64,000 bases of DNA from Dactylorhiza incarnata (lineage: Eukaryota > Streptophyta > Magnoliopsida > Asparagales > Orchidaceae). Below the pieces are notes generated by a model. It was not told the DNA's origin, searched no databases, and saw nothing but the letters and a program-made list of their open reading frames with translations. The stretch's first letter is position 1; every line of letters starts with the position of its first letter. Below are positions 34,099 through 43,265 of this stretch, one piece after another. The position numbers were made by a program, and so were the translations under genes. The stretch lies in assembly GCA_033032865.1 (NCBI GenBank), contig JAWHQI010000009.1, forward strand, positions 13,782,001 to 13,846,000, in the 5' to 3' direction.

Positions 34099-35277
34099 TG
34101 TTGGGGAAATGATTTATCTTAACCCCTATAAATCGACGCAGCATCGAAGTGTAGTCGACGCACCCAGTAAAGTCGACGCACCTCTGTCGACGCTCTTTCC
34201 ATATTTTCTTCTCGACCTCTAGCCAGGCTGAAATCGACGCTTACGTCGAATAGTAATCGACGCATGTTGATTTTTGTGACAGATTCAAAAACACGCCAGA
34301 TCTCTTTCCTTCTATCTGTAGATCTGAATTTTATGGAATTATATTATTCTTTTCTAGCCGTTCTGAATCAATTTTTCCTTCTAAATGATTCTTGGCTAAT
34401 TTGATTAAAATTATTATGGACATTATTTGAAAATAGAATGATCTCTTTCCTTCTACAGATATAATGATTATGGAAATTTTTCTTTCTTACTATTTCTCTG
34501 ACTACTAATTGATTATTCTCCTATAGCAATATTTTTGAATAAACAGATCTCTAAATACAGAAGGAGGTCGGCAAAGAAAAACAACAAGTGATCCACTCCA
34601 TCCATTTGTAAAAGAGGAAAAGCTCCCAAGTGAAAAGTGAGAAAGCTGAGAAAAGTGAAAGTGTGCTGCAACAAAGAAAATGTCTTCTTCTTCTCCTCCT
34701 TCTGAAGCCAGACTGCTGCCATTTCTAAAAGCTCTCACTGAAAGAGAAAATGGCTTTCAATCTCCTTCTCACTATAGGAGAGAGATTTTATTCACTATAC
34801 TTGTGCTTCTAATCTTCTTGCTGGGAAGAAGATTCTTCCTTACTTCAATTGTTTTTCTTCTACTTCTTCTTCTTATTCTTATTCCATTTTCAAATTGTGC
34901 AAAAGAGTTTTAAGAATCTCTCTTCAAAAAATTCAATTGTAGTGGTTCTAAGAGTCTCCTTATCAAAAGACTCAGGCTGGTTCTAAGAGTCTCCTTATCA
35001 AAAGACTCAGTGCAAGATAGTGAATTCCTACCAAGGGGGTAGAAGAGTGGACTACCCAAAGTTTGGGGAACCACTATATTTCTTTGTGTTGTGCTGTGTT
35101 TTTCTTTTTGCTATTTTCTTTCTTTACTTGCTTAATTCTTGTTGGTATGTGGGAAGCTTAAATCTGTGAATATTACACACATATATATATATATTTATTA
35201 ACTTTGCACAAAATATTTTTAAATCTCTATTCACCCCCCCTCTAGAGAATTCTAGTGAGGTTAACTGTGTACTTTCA
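34099..35277 (+). repeat. 5' LTR of element B
   Basis: 1179 bp. It holds a CGTCGA dyad cluster near its start and ends TATTCACCCCCCC...TTTCA. At the TATA position it reads TCTAAATA (34550-34557), whereas the 3' LTR has TATAAATA. The plus-strand frame 34680-34913 is not kept in the 3' LTR and is not counted as a gene. Confidence 0.9.
34133..34262. repeat. TCGACG/CGTCGA dyad cluster in the 5' LTR of B
   Basis: TCGACG occurs at 34133, 34155, 34173, 34187, 34234 and 34257. Two of these close 19-bp dyads with a 7-base loop: CATCGA-N7-TCGACG at 34142 and CGTCGA-N7-TCGACG at 34244. Counterpart in the 3' LTR at 40086-40222, with some CpG changed. Confidence 0.85.
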
Positions 35278-35292
35278 ATTGGTATCAGAGCT
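35278..35292 (+). other. Primer-binding site of element B
   Basis: TGGTATCAGAGC at 35280-35291, exact tRNA-iMet complement, directly after the LTR. Confidence 0.92.
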
Positions 35293-35372
35293 AGGTTGAT
35301 CAAAAAGGGGTAACTCCTTGATCAAAAAGATCCTACCTCATATATATATATATTTCTAAAAATTTTTGTTTA

Positions 35373-37229
35373 ATGGCACAAATCAAAGATTATGCTTCCA
35401 CCAGACCACCAATTTGCAACCTTGAAAAGTTTGCACTTTGGAAAACAAGAATTAGGATCTATATGAATTCTATTGATGAAGAATTGTTTAATGTTATTTT
35501 GACAGGTCCTCCCAAGCCTTATATAAAGGACTCAAGTGGTAAAGTGACTCAAACACTTGTCCCAAGGGCTGAGTGGACAGTTGATGAGAAGAAGGCAGGA
35601 ACAAGTGATGCAAAAGCTGTGAACATTCTTGTCTCAACCCTCTCAGATGAAATCTTTCAAAAGGTTGTTGACTGTGAATCAGCCAAAGAAATCTGGGAGG
35701 CTCTTACAAAGATAGTAGAAGGAAGTGCTGATGAAAGGAAAGATAGGAAGGCTCTATTGATCTCCCAATATGAGAACTTTCAAAAGAAGCATGAAGAAAG
35801 CATATCTGAGATGTATGACAGATTCAGTCTGATCATCAATCAATTAAGGAGCTTGGATAGAGAGATCTCTCTTACAGAGATCAATGACAAATTATTAATG
35901 AGTCTCCCAAGTTCATGGGACTCAAGAATATGGGCAATAAGAGATACTAGAGGACAAAAGGAAATCTCAACAGATGCCATCTTAGGAAAACTCAAATCCT
36001 ATGAGCAACTACTGAAAACCAGAGAAGAGAAGGAAAGAAGGGAAAACACTCTAACCTCCTCAAAAGATAGAAACATTGCATTAAAAGCAACAGAAGAGGA
36101 AACCCCTATTATTGAAGAAGAATTATTCAGCCTCCTGGCCAGAAGATTCAAGAAATGGGTCAGGAAAGATGGGTCTAGAAGGAGAGAGTCAAAATCAAGG
36201 TATGATAAGAATCCTACTACAGAAATTATTTGCTACTCCTGCAGGAAAACTGGACATATTGCTCCAGAATGTCCAGAAAATGCTGAGAAAAAGAAAGATC
36301 TGAAAAAGAAAGATCTCAAGAGAAAGGAGAAAAAGAAAGAAAGAGGCTTCATTGCAGAAGCTTGGAGTGAAACAGATTCTGAAGACAGCACCTCATCTAA
36401 AAGTGACAATGAAGAGTCTAAGCAAGAAGACCTATGCTTAATGGCTCTTGGAAGCTCAGAAAAAGAATATGTTGCTGAATCATGGAGTGAAACAGGTTCA
36501 GAAGGAAGCATCTCTTCTGAAGATGATTTAACAACAAAAGCAAATAGCCTTATTCTCATAGAGGAATCTGAGGATAAGGATGAGGTAAGCATTTTTGATG
36601 AAATAGATTTTCTATGTGATGATTTCAAAAATGATTTTAAAGGATTCTGTTTAGATCAACTAAAAGCTAAACAAGAAATTAAGGATCTAAAAGAACAAAT
36701 TAATATGAGAAAAATAGAGGATACATGTTCAAAAAATTATGAACTAAGGTGTGAAATCTATAAAACAGAAAATGAAATAAATAGTGCTAAAATAGAAAAT
36801 CAACTCCTTAAGAATAAGGTATCCCAGGCAAAAGCTTTTGAAGAATCTATAAAAGTCAGAAGCCAAACACTTAAAGAAATCACTGAAAAACAAACAATCA
36901 GACATAAGAATCTGGGGCTAGGGGCTGATCCTTCAACCAGTTCAATACCATCTACCAAACCTGCTTGGATGAGCCCTGTTAAATTTACTAAACCCATCAA
37001 ATCAACAAACTTAGAAGAAGACTCACAAAATAAAGAAGAAGACTTCACCTTCAAGGAGATAAACCATTTTGATGAAACATCATACTATTCAGATGAAGAC
37101 TCTCAAACTCCTTCTGAGAAGGCAACTAGGCCAAAAGAAACAATTCATAAAGAAATAAATCTCCAACCAGAAAAAGGGAAAAATAAATCTGTGAAGACAC
37201 AATTGCGTCGACTTCATATCGACGTATGA
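35373..37229 (+). CDS. Gag of element B, open over 618 codons
   Basis: Structural protein of the virus-like particle. The start MAQIKDYASTRPP at 35373 lies 80 bp after the primer site. Residues about 20-225 form the copia gag (DUF4219/UBN2) domain, with WKTRI, EIWEALT and SSWDSRIWAIRD segments. A CX2CX4HX4C zinc knuckle (CYSCRKTGHIAPEC) is at about 287-300, followed by a lysine-rich stretch, acidic/serine repeats (AESWSETGSEGS) and a coiled coil at about 420-505. The C-terminus runs into the 33-bp palindrome array and stops there. Length exceeds typical copia gag but fits Sirevirus gag. Intact, so this protein could still be made. Confidence 0.85.
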   Translation: MAQIKDYASTRPPICNLEKFALWKTRIRIYMNSIDEELFNVILTGPPKPYIKDSSGKVTQTLVPRAEWTVDEKKAGTSDAKAVNILVSTLSDEIFQKVVDCESAKEIWEALTKIVEGSADERKDRKALLISQYENFQKKHEESISEMYDRFSLIINQLRSLDREISLTEINDKLLMSLPSSWDSRIWAIRDTRGQKEISTDAILGKLKSYEQLLKTREEKERRENTLTSSKDRNIALKATEEETPIIEEELFSLLARRFKKWVRKDGSRRRESKSRYDKNPTTEIICYSCRKTGHIAPECPENAEKKKDLKKKDLKRKEKKKERGFIAEAWSETDSEDSTSSKSDNEESKQEDLCLMALGSSEKEYVAESWSETGSEGSISSEDDLTTKANSLILIEESEDKDEVSIFDEIDFLCDDFKNDFKGFCLDQLKAKQEIKDLKEQINMRKIEDTCSKNYELRCEIYKTENEINSAKIENQLLKNKVSQAKAFEESIKVRSQTLKEITEKQTIRHKNLGLGADPSTSSIPSTKPAWMSPVKFTKPIKSTNLEEDSQNKEEDFTFKEINHFDETSYYSDEDSQTPSEKATRPKETIHKEINLQPEKGKNKSVKTQLRRLHIDV

Positions 37230-37422
37230 ATGATAGTACGTCGAATTCTACTCGACGCAATCTCTCAGATGCTTCGACCTCAAATCGACGCATGAATAAA
37301 ATTACGTCGACTTACAATCGACGCAACTACTTCCATGCATCGATTCTAGATCAATGCAATCTAGAGAAAGCGTCGAATATATATCGACGCAACTCTCAAC
37401 ATACGTCGAATAGATATCGACG
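37206..37422. repeat. Seven 19-bp dyads at exact 33-bp spacing in element B
   Basis: CGTCGA-N7-TCGACG dyads start at 37206, 37239, 37272, 37305, 37338, 37371 and 37404; all loops are exactly 7 bases and all steps exactly 33. Units 3 and 5 are imperfect (CTTCGA; CATCGA with TCAATG). Loops and the 14-bp spacers vary. The array spans the end of the 618-codon gag and the start of the next frame, where it codes an 11-residue repeat. Confidence 0.95.
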
Positions 37423-37690
37423 CATAAAACCTCAGAGTAACTTAAATACAGGACATATCAATCCTTCAAAAATTTTCTATCTTAACCCCCATTCAGGACC
37501 CATTCATCCTGATCAAAATTTCTATCCTAATCAAAACTTTTATCCTAATCAACAACTCTATCCTAATCAACACCTCTATCCCTCTCTAAACTCAAATTCC
37601 CATAATCTAAAGACAATCAGGTGTTATATCTGTAATAAAACTGGCCACATTGCCAAACAATGTTGGCACAATCAATCCAACTGTCTATAA
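37226..37690 (+). CDS. Second gag-like frame of B with zinc knuckle
   Basis: 154 codons, starting at an ATG that overlaps the gag stop (ATGA, 37226-37229) in the -1 frame. Residues 1-65 are an 11-residue repeat of the S-x-x-x-R-R-N type, produced by the palindrome array. Then comes a (F/L)YPNQ pentapeptide repeat (about residues 95-120), and a CX2CX4HX4C knuckle (CYICNKTGHIAKQC) near the C-terminus. Element A has a degraded second knuckle at a similar place, so this is probably the original gag C-terminus, now in another frame. Whether it is made by frameshifting or reinitiation, or is broken, cannot be seen. Confidence 0.6.
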   Translation: MNDSTSNSTRRNLSDASTSNRRMNKITSTYNRRNYFHASILDQCNLEKASNIYRRNSQHTSNRYRRIKPQSNLNTGHINPSKIFYLNPHSGPIHPDQNFYPNQNFYPNQQLYPNQHLYPSLNSNSHNLKTIRCYICNKTGHIAKQCWHNQSNCL

Positions 37691-38082
37691 AATTAGTCCA
37701 AGGCTGACTTAGAAAACCTTAGGATTAGGAAGAAATAATCTCTCAAGAAAAACTTAGAATTTTCCAGACAAAATAAAAGTCACGTCGATTTCTTAATCGA
37801 CGCATTGTAGATAGAAAACCCTAACATCTCAATTCAGACTGTACCGACACATACATCGACTTCCACTCGACGCAACGTCAACTTCATGAAAAGGAGCGGC
37901 AATACTAAAATATTTTCGGTCACATCTACTGTAGTACCGAATAAACCTCGAGTTGTGTCTCGTCTCGACGTTTCACCTGACTTAAATAAACTCTTCAGTT
38001 AGAAATCTGCACGCTCTCTGCATCTCTCATCCTTCTCACTTCTCAGTCCAACCATCTCTTCCTCTCTCTCTCACTGACCAAA
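37691..38082 (+). other. Inter-ORF region of element B, with further dyads
   Basis: No ORF. CGTCGA-N8-TCGACG at 37783 and CATCGA-N7-TCGACG at 37854 continue the dyad theme. This is where protease, integrase and RT would lie in a complete element. A CT-rich stretch precedes the next ORF. Confidence 0.7.
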
Positions 38083-39673
38083 ATGGCTCCCAAGATCAAC
38101 TCTGGTTTCGATATTGATCTTGACTCTTTCCAAGCCGCCGCCAAAAACTACAAGAGCATCATAACTCTTTTCACTGAAGCCGGTCTAAACAAACTCATTT
38201 CAACAAGATGCAAACTCCTGGAAATAGAACTCACTGAGTTGATGAATCATGCTCAGATATCTGAACAAGGAGAGATTACAGGAACAATCCATGAAACACC
38301 TGTCTCAATCTCTGCAGAACATCTTAGGGACACCTTTGATCTTCCATCAGGTACACACCAACACTATCCTTGTTCAAATCAAAGGGAAAGCAAATTATTT
38401 TCTAAGAGTAGCTAAATGAATCTCCATCATCATTCCCTTACCAGGTAATGAACCTGTGGAACTCACCCCTGAGGAAATCAAAAACTTATTAATCACCATG
38501 AAATTCTCCAGAGATAGACCAATCAACTTGAAGAAAATAGACTTCTCTGATGAATATAAGCTCTTGGCAGACATAGTAGGAAAAATACTACTATGCAAAA
38601 TCTCTGCCCATGATGCAGTGCCCAAGCAGCAACTGAACATTATGAGGGCCCTTGTGCTGAAAAAGAAGATAGACTGGGGCAACTGCTTACTGAAGATGAT
38701 AGGCTACAAATATTCTCATAACGAGAATGCCTCCATGAGGATCATGAGTCAGGTACTCCTTCACTCCTTCCCTGACCTATGTAAGTCAAAAGGAATTCCC
38801 ATTCCTCCTGGAAAAAGGATGTCCATATCCCTCTTTTCAAAATGGACTAGGCAAATCCCCAAGCCTGGTTCCATTCCTGAAAGGTCTCCCTCTCCTCCTA
38901 ATTCTCCTGTGCATCCATCTTCACCTCCACATACAGACATCTCTTCCCTACCAACATCATCCACACCAATTCAATCACCACCTCTTCCTCCTCCTACTAT
39001 CACATCCTCTCTACCTACATCATCTCACATACCTCATATATCAACAATCACTTCTCCACCTTTATCCCATCCACCATTATCTCCTTCACCAACACACCCT
39101 GAACCATCTCCATCCACTGAAACTCTCATCACTCAGTGTATCCAGTCAGCAACCCAAAGATTTCAAGAAATGCTGGATGGACACTGCCTTCAAATTCACT
39201 CCTCTATCAGGCACATGCAAACCCAGTTGGATGGGGTAAATGCCTCTGTGCAAGTACTCAAAACCTCTGTGTCTTCATCTAAGGTTACTAAATCATTCTT
39301 AACCTCCTTGTCTAAGAAGGTCAAGAAGGGGGAGAAGTTAGATGAAGAGCAGCTCTCCAGTCACAAATCTCACTCACACAAATCCTCTCCAACATCAAAA
39401 TCTGATAGTCTTGCTCTGCTTAAGACCATTGAGAATGAAATAGTACCTGAGCTACATACTACAGAACAGATAACATATGTACTTTCTATAGCAAGAGAAG
39501 CTGAACAACAAGTAGTTCTCTTTCAAGGGGAGGCAAGTAGAGTAGAGAAAAAAGTTGAAAAGGAAGCTGAGGCTGCAGGTGTGGCTGAAAGTGAAAAAGA
39601 AAAAGAAGCTGAAGCTCAGGGGGAGCCAAATGCTGTCATAGCTGAAGCTGAAGTTGAGAAAGAAGCTGAATAA
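38083..39673 (+). CDS. Env-like ORF of element B, two exons
   Basis: Exons 38083-38350 and 38445-39673 join in frame to 498 codons. The N-terminal 230 residues (LADIVGKILLCKISAHDA, KKIDWGN, RIMSQVLLH) resemble the plant transposon-protein domain often found with retroelements (PF20167-like). A proline/serine-rich region follows (38880-39120), then a coiled coil and an acidic Glu/Ala-rich tail. A proline-rich stretch plus coiled coil downstream of pol is the known layout of the Sirevirus env-like ORF; I see no signal peptide or clear membrane segment. Element C encodes a homologue. Function unknown. Confidence 0.7.
38351..38444 (+). other. 94-bp intron in the env-like ORF of B
   Basis: Starts GTACAC after TCAG and ends CTTACCAG. 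Removal joins LPSG to NEPVEL; the homologue in C reads LQTGDEPDEL without interruption at the same place. The intron contains stops in the upstream frame and breaks the frame if kept. Confidence 0.75.
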
Positions 39674-40051
39674 GCAGAAAAAGAAAGTGTAAAGGAAGTT
39701 CTATCTCAGGGGGAGCAGACTGCTTTGACTCAGGGGGAGCTGAATGAACATCTTGCTACTGAGAAGGAGCAACTCACCTCTATAAAAAGACCTGATCTCC
39801 CTTTAGTATTCTCTAGGAAGAGAAAAACTCCTCCTACTCCTCCTGAATGATATGTTGAACAATTTTGAGCAAAGCTCTATTTTTAATGCTTAAGTACTGC
39901 TTGATCTGTACAAAAAGTCTGTTAAATGATTTCTTTTTCCATTATCTTCTGATTACCTAATATATCTCTTTTCTATAAATATGCTTTGATGTGTTGATTA
40001 AAAGATGATAAAATTTCTCTCTGAATAGGGTTAAGACAAATAGGGGGATAT
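39617..40051 (+). promoter_or_regulatory. Polypurine tracts of element B
   Basis: CAGGGGGAG occurs at about 39618, 39708 and 39732, the first still within the env-like ORF, and TAGGGGGATAT lies directly before the 3' LTR at 40041-40051. Multiple tracts are a Sirevirus trait. Confidence 0.8.
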
Positions 40052-41225
40052 TGTTGGGGAAATGATTTATCTTAACCCCTAGAAATCGACGCAGAGTCGA
40101 AGTGTAGTCGACACACCCAGTAAAGTCGACGCACCTCTGTCGACGCTCTTTCCATATTTTCTTCTCGACGTCTAGCCAGGCTGAAATCGATGCTTATGTC
40201 GAATAGTAATCGACGCACGTCGATTTTTGTGACAGATTCAAAAACACGCCAGATCTCTTTCCTTCTATCTGTAGATCTGAATTTTATGGAATTATATTAT
40301 TCTTTTCAAGCCGTTCTGGATCAATCTTTCCTTCTATATGATTCTTGGCTAATTTGATTAAGATTATTATGGACATTATTTGAAAATAGAATGATCTCTT
40401 TCCTTCTACAGATATAATGATTATGGAAACTTTTTGTTCTTACTATTTCTCTGACTGCTAATTGATTATTCTCCCATAGCAATATTTTTGAATAAACAGA
40501 GCTATAAATACAGAAGGAGGTCGGCAAAGAAAAACAACAAGTGATCCACTCCATCAATTTGTAAAAGAGGAAAAGCTCCCAAGTGAAAAGTGAGAAAGCT
40601 GAGAAAAGTGAAAGTGTGCTGCAGCAAAGAAAAAGCCTTCTTCTTCTCCTCCTTCTGAAGCCATACTGCTGCCATTTCTGAAAGCTCTCACTGAAAGAGA
40701 AAAGGGCTTTCAATCGCCTTCTCACTATAGGAGAGAGATTTAATTCACTATACTTGTGCTTCTAATCTTCTTGCCAGGAAGAAGATTCTTCCTTACTTCA
40801 ATTGTTTTTCTTCTACTTCTTCTTCTTATTCTTATTCCATTTTCAAATTGTGCAAAAGAGTTTTAAGAATCTCTCTTCAAAAAATTCAGTTGTAGTGGTT
40901 CTAAGAGTCTCCTTATTAAAAGACTCAGGTTGGTTCTAAGAGTCTCCTTATCAAAAGACTCAGTGCAAGATAGTGAATTCCTACCAAGGGGGTAGAAGAG
41001 TGGACTACCCAAAGTTTGGGGAACCACTATATTTCTTTGTGTTGTGCTGTGTTTTTCTTTTTGCTATTTTCTTTCTTTACTTGCTTAATTCTTGTTGGTA
41101 TGTGGGAAGCTTAAATCTGTGAATATTACACATAAATATATATTTATTAACTTTGCACAAAATATTTTTAAATCTCTATTCACCCCCCTCTAGAGAATTC
41201 TAGTGAGGTTAGCTGTGCACTTTCA
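40052..41225 (+). repeat. 3' LTR of element B
   Basis: 1174 bp, nearly the same as the 5' LTR. It has TATAAATA at 40503-40510. It ends TTTCA before the second accat. Confidence 0.9.
40503..40510 (+). promoter_or_regulatory. TATA box in the 3' LTR of B
   Basis: TATAAATA. The aligned position in the 5' LTR (34550-34557) is TCTAAATA, so the copy that should drive the element has a weakened box. Confidence 0.55.
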
Positions 41226-41230
41226 ACCAT

Positions 41231-41299
41231 CAAGAGCAGTTTTTCCCCCAGTGATTCCAGGTTAGATTCTAATCTATCTCTTAGCTTTTAGCTTTTGCC
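41231..41299 (+). other. 69-bp remnant of the G internal region between B and F
   Basis: Colinear with 27080-27148 of the first G copy. Bounded by the target duplications of B (accat, 41226-41230) and F (ttgcc, 41295-41299). Confidence 0.9.
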
Positions 41300-41458
41300 T
41301 GTTGGAGTTACCATTGTGATCTAGAAGTGGTCAAACATGTAATGTCACTGCCAACGCGATATGAGCCTGCAGGGTCGCACATAAGAGCATGTGGAGAAGT
41401 TGGAAGATTGACTATGTTGGTAAAGGTTACCAATCACTATATAGAATGGGGGAAGTCC

Positions 41459-41752
41459 AGCAAATGTTGCTGTCTGAATTTGTCGGGTTTACATGGATAG
41501 AATTCGTCGGATTCGTCGGGATTCGTCGGATTGTTCCATGGAATCTCGACGAATTGTTACAGAGATCCTTAACTCGGCAAATGTTGCCGTCTGACATGAT
41601 TCGTCGGATTCGTCGGGATTCGTCGGATTGTTCCGTGGAATCTCGACGAATTGTCACAGAGAGCATTAACTAGGCAAATGTTGCCGTCTGATATGATTCG
41701 TCGGATTCGTCGGGATTCGTCGGATTGTTCCGTGGAATCTCGACGAATTGTA
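41459..41752. repeat. Three tandem hairpin repeats in the LTR of F
   Basis: Units start at GCAAATGTTGC near 41459, 41576 and 41673 (117 and 97 bp apart). Each has ATTCGTCGG in two or three direct copies, then TTCC-GT-GGAA, then CTCGACGAATT, which pairs back to the last ATTCGTCG. GGCAA-ATG-TTGCC at the unit start is a second small dyad. Same layout in the 3' LTR (48358-48650). Confidence 0.88.
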
Positions 41753-41820
41753 ACAGAAGCCCCTATTTTGCTGTGTGGTCTGCGGATAGCGATTCTTCTA
41801 GAAGCTATTTATCCTTTGGG

Positions 41821-41828
41821 TATAAATA
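41821..41828 (+). promoter_or_regulatory. TATA box of element F
   Basis: TATAAATA, kept in the 3' LTR at 48720-48727, about 70 bp downstream of the last hairpin unit. Confidence 0.65.
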
Positions 41829-42276
41829 GGACTTCTTTTAGGGTTCTCAGTACTTACGAAATAGAAGCCGACGGAAGGAGTTCCGCTCTCGCTCGAACCC
41901 TAGACGGAAGTGTTCCACCGTTCTGAATCGCCTCCGCCGACTTCCTCTCCGACGATTGTCGCCGGTGTTGTTCTTCCTGAAGTGGATCTAGCAATCCGTG
42001 GAAGCGCAAGGTGTAGTCTTCTTCTCCCGGCTCGTGTGGACTGCTGCAGAGACGTAGACATTATTCTACGTGAGAACTCTTGCAAAGCCGACGAAGGCAA
42101 TCTTCTTTTTGGAGCATCTAGGTTGGATTTGATCCAATCCCGCCAAGGTAATTTCAAACCTAGCATTTTGATTAACTTCTTGATTCAATATTCATTGTCG
42201 ATCCAAATCTTTTGGGTTGTTTCTCTTCATTTCCGCTGCGCCTACATTTGATGTATGGTTCTAGAAAAACCCAACA

Positions 42277-42309
42277 TTGCCCTAGTTTGCTTTCGCTCAT
42301 TTCGTCGCG
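42277..42309 (+). repeat. 33-bp copy of outside flank just inside the 5' LTR of F
   Basis: The 33 bases following the 5' LTR are identical to the 33 bases following the 3' LTR (49141-49173), which belong to the G host sequence. A primer site is expected here instead and is absent. The copy matches the local flank rather than the first G copy, which differs at several positions. Confidence 0.9.
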
Positions 42310-43265
42310 CTGCCCCTTGGACCCCGTTAGGGGCTCTGCCCCTAAGACCCCGTCAGGGGCGCGGCCCCTTGGAACCCCGCCAGGAATGTCTGGGATTTCG
42401 TGGTAATTTCTAATTGTTAGAAATTGTTGTCTCCTTAGCAGTAACCGTCCCTCAAGTGGTTAATGAACCTTGTATTGTTTTGGATTTTGAATCCAACAAT
42501 GAGAGACGAGCTTGTCTACTGCTTTAAGTCGAGTTGTCTTTGCCTTTGTCCAATGCATGTAAATCTGAAGATTTGGAAGAGTTCTAAATGTCCAGATTAG
42601 CCCTTTAGTCTATCAAAGGTTGATAGTCTTATGTTGTGCACATAAGGGATGCATGTGGATTTTAAAAAGCTTGTTTTTCTGTTGATGTGCACTTGATCAA
42701 ATGTTGATCATGGTTAAGTGTTAACCTATTATTAAAATTAAAATCCCTTCATAAAATATTAAGTGTTCGGATGCCTTCCGATGGATGACACTCTTCCTGC
42801 CTCGATCGATGAAGTGTGGGCTTGCCAAAGCAAGGTGCATTAATCTATCTTGGTAAGGGTGCGAGCGGATAATTGGGATATCCCACTGTCGACATCGGGT
42901 CTAACTTAACTAGGTGACCTCAAAGGTTGAGTGCCTAGAGGCATAGGGTTGACATGCACCATATGATGGATGCGAATAAGGAGTTATTCACCAGCCATAC
43001 AAGAGTTGCATGAGGATGCAATTGGCAAGCGTTGTCTACCTAAATAACCGCATTATGAGAGGAACGCCAAAGCGGACTCGTGGTGTTGGTGAAATACGGA
43101 TCTTGTCCACTAAGAGAGTAGCTCGCATGGACTCTCCGAATTGATAGTGAGGGCTATCAATTTGAATAAAATAGTGGGAGTATTTAATTGAAGTCCGAAT
43201 TAAAATAAATTGTATTTTGAAATTAAGGTACTGATTAAATTCTACATGAATTCTTGTAGAATTCC
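42310..43265 (+). other. Leader of element F
   Basis: Begins with a GGGGC/CCCCTTGGACCCCG-type repeat (42310-42390). No ORF of note and no TGGTATCAGAG. Leads to the gag ATG at 43266. Confidence 0.8.

Larger units (their letters stand above)
34099..41225 (+). mobile_element. Element B: pol-less Sirevirus-like retrotransposon
   Basis: LTRs 34099-35277 and 40052-41225 with few differences, TGTTGG...TTTCA ends, target duplication accat (34094-34098, 41226-41230), tRNA-iMet primer site, several polypurine tracts. It encodes an open 618-codon gag, a second gag-like frame with a zinc knuckle, and a spliced env-like ORF. No protease, integrase, RT or RNase H is found in the 4.8 kb interior. Nested in the G internal region; F inserted 69 bp further on. 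Confidence 0.9.
41300..42276 (+). repeat. 5' LTR of element F
   Basis: 977 bp. Compared with the 3' LTR it has a 35-bp extra stretch just after the TATA box (41829-41863 region). It carries three hairpin repeats in U3. Small frames on both strands in it are not genes. Confidence 0.93.

Noticed and set aside
34680..34913. 77-codon leucine-rich frame in the 5' LTR of B
   Set aside because: The start codon is absent from the 3' LTR and it lies across probable R/U5; not supported.
37150..37230. Programmed -1 frameshift between the two gag frames of B
   Set aside because: No X-XXY-YYZ slippery site in the correct phase was found before the stop; the frame change may be a simple mutation.
37206..37422. 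Regular palindromes with variable spacers look like a CRISPR array
   Set aside because: Plant retrotransposon context, 33-bp period with only 14-bp spacers, repeats not identical, and no cas genes; not CRISPR.
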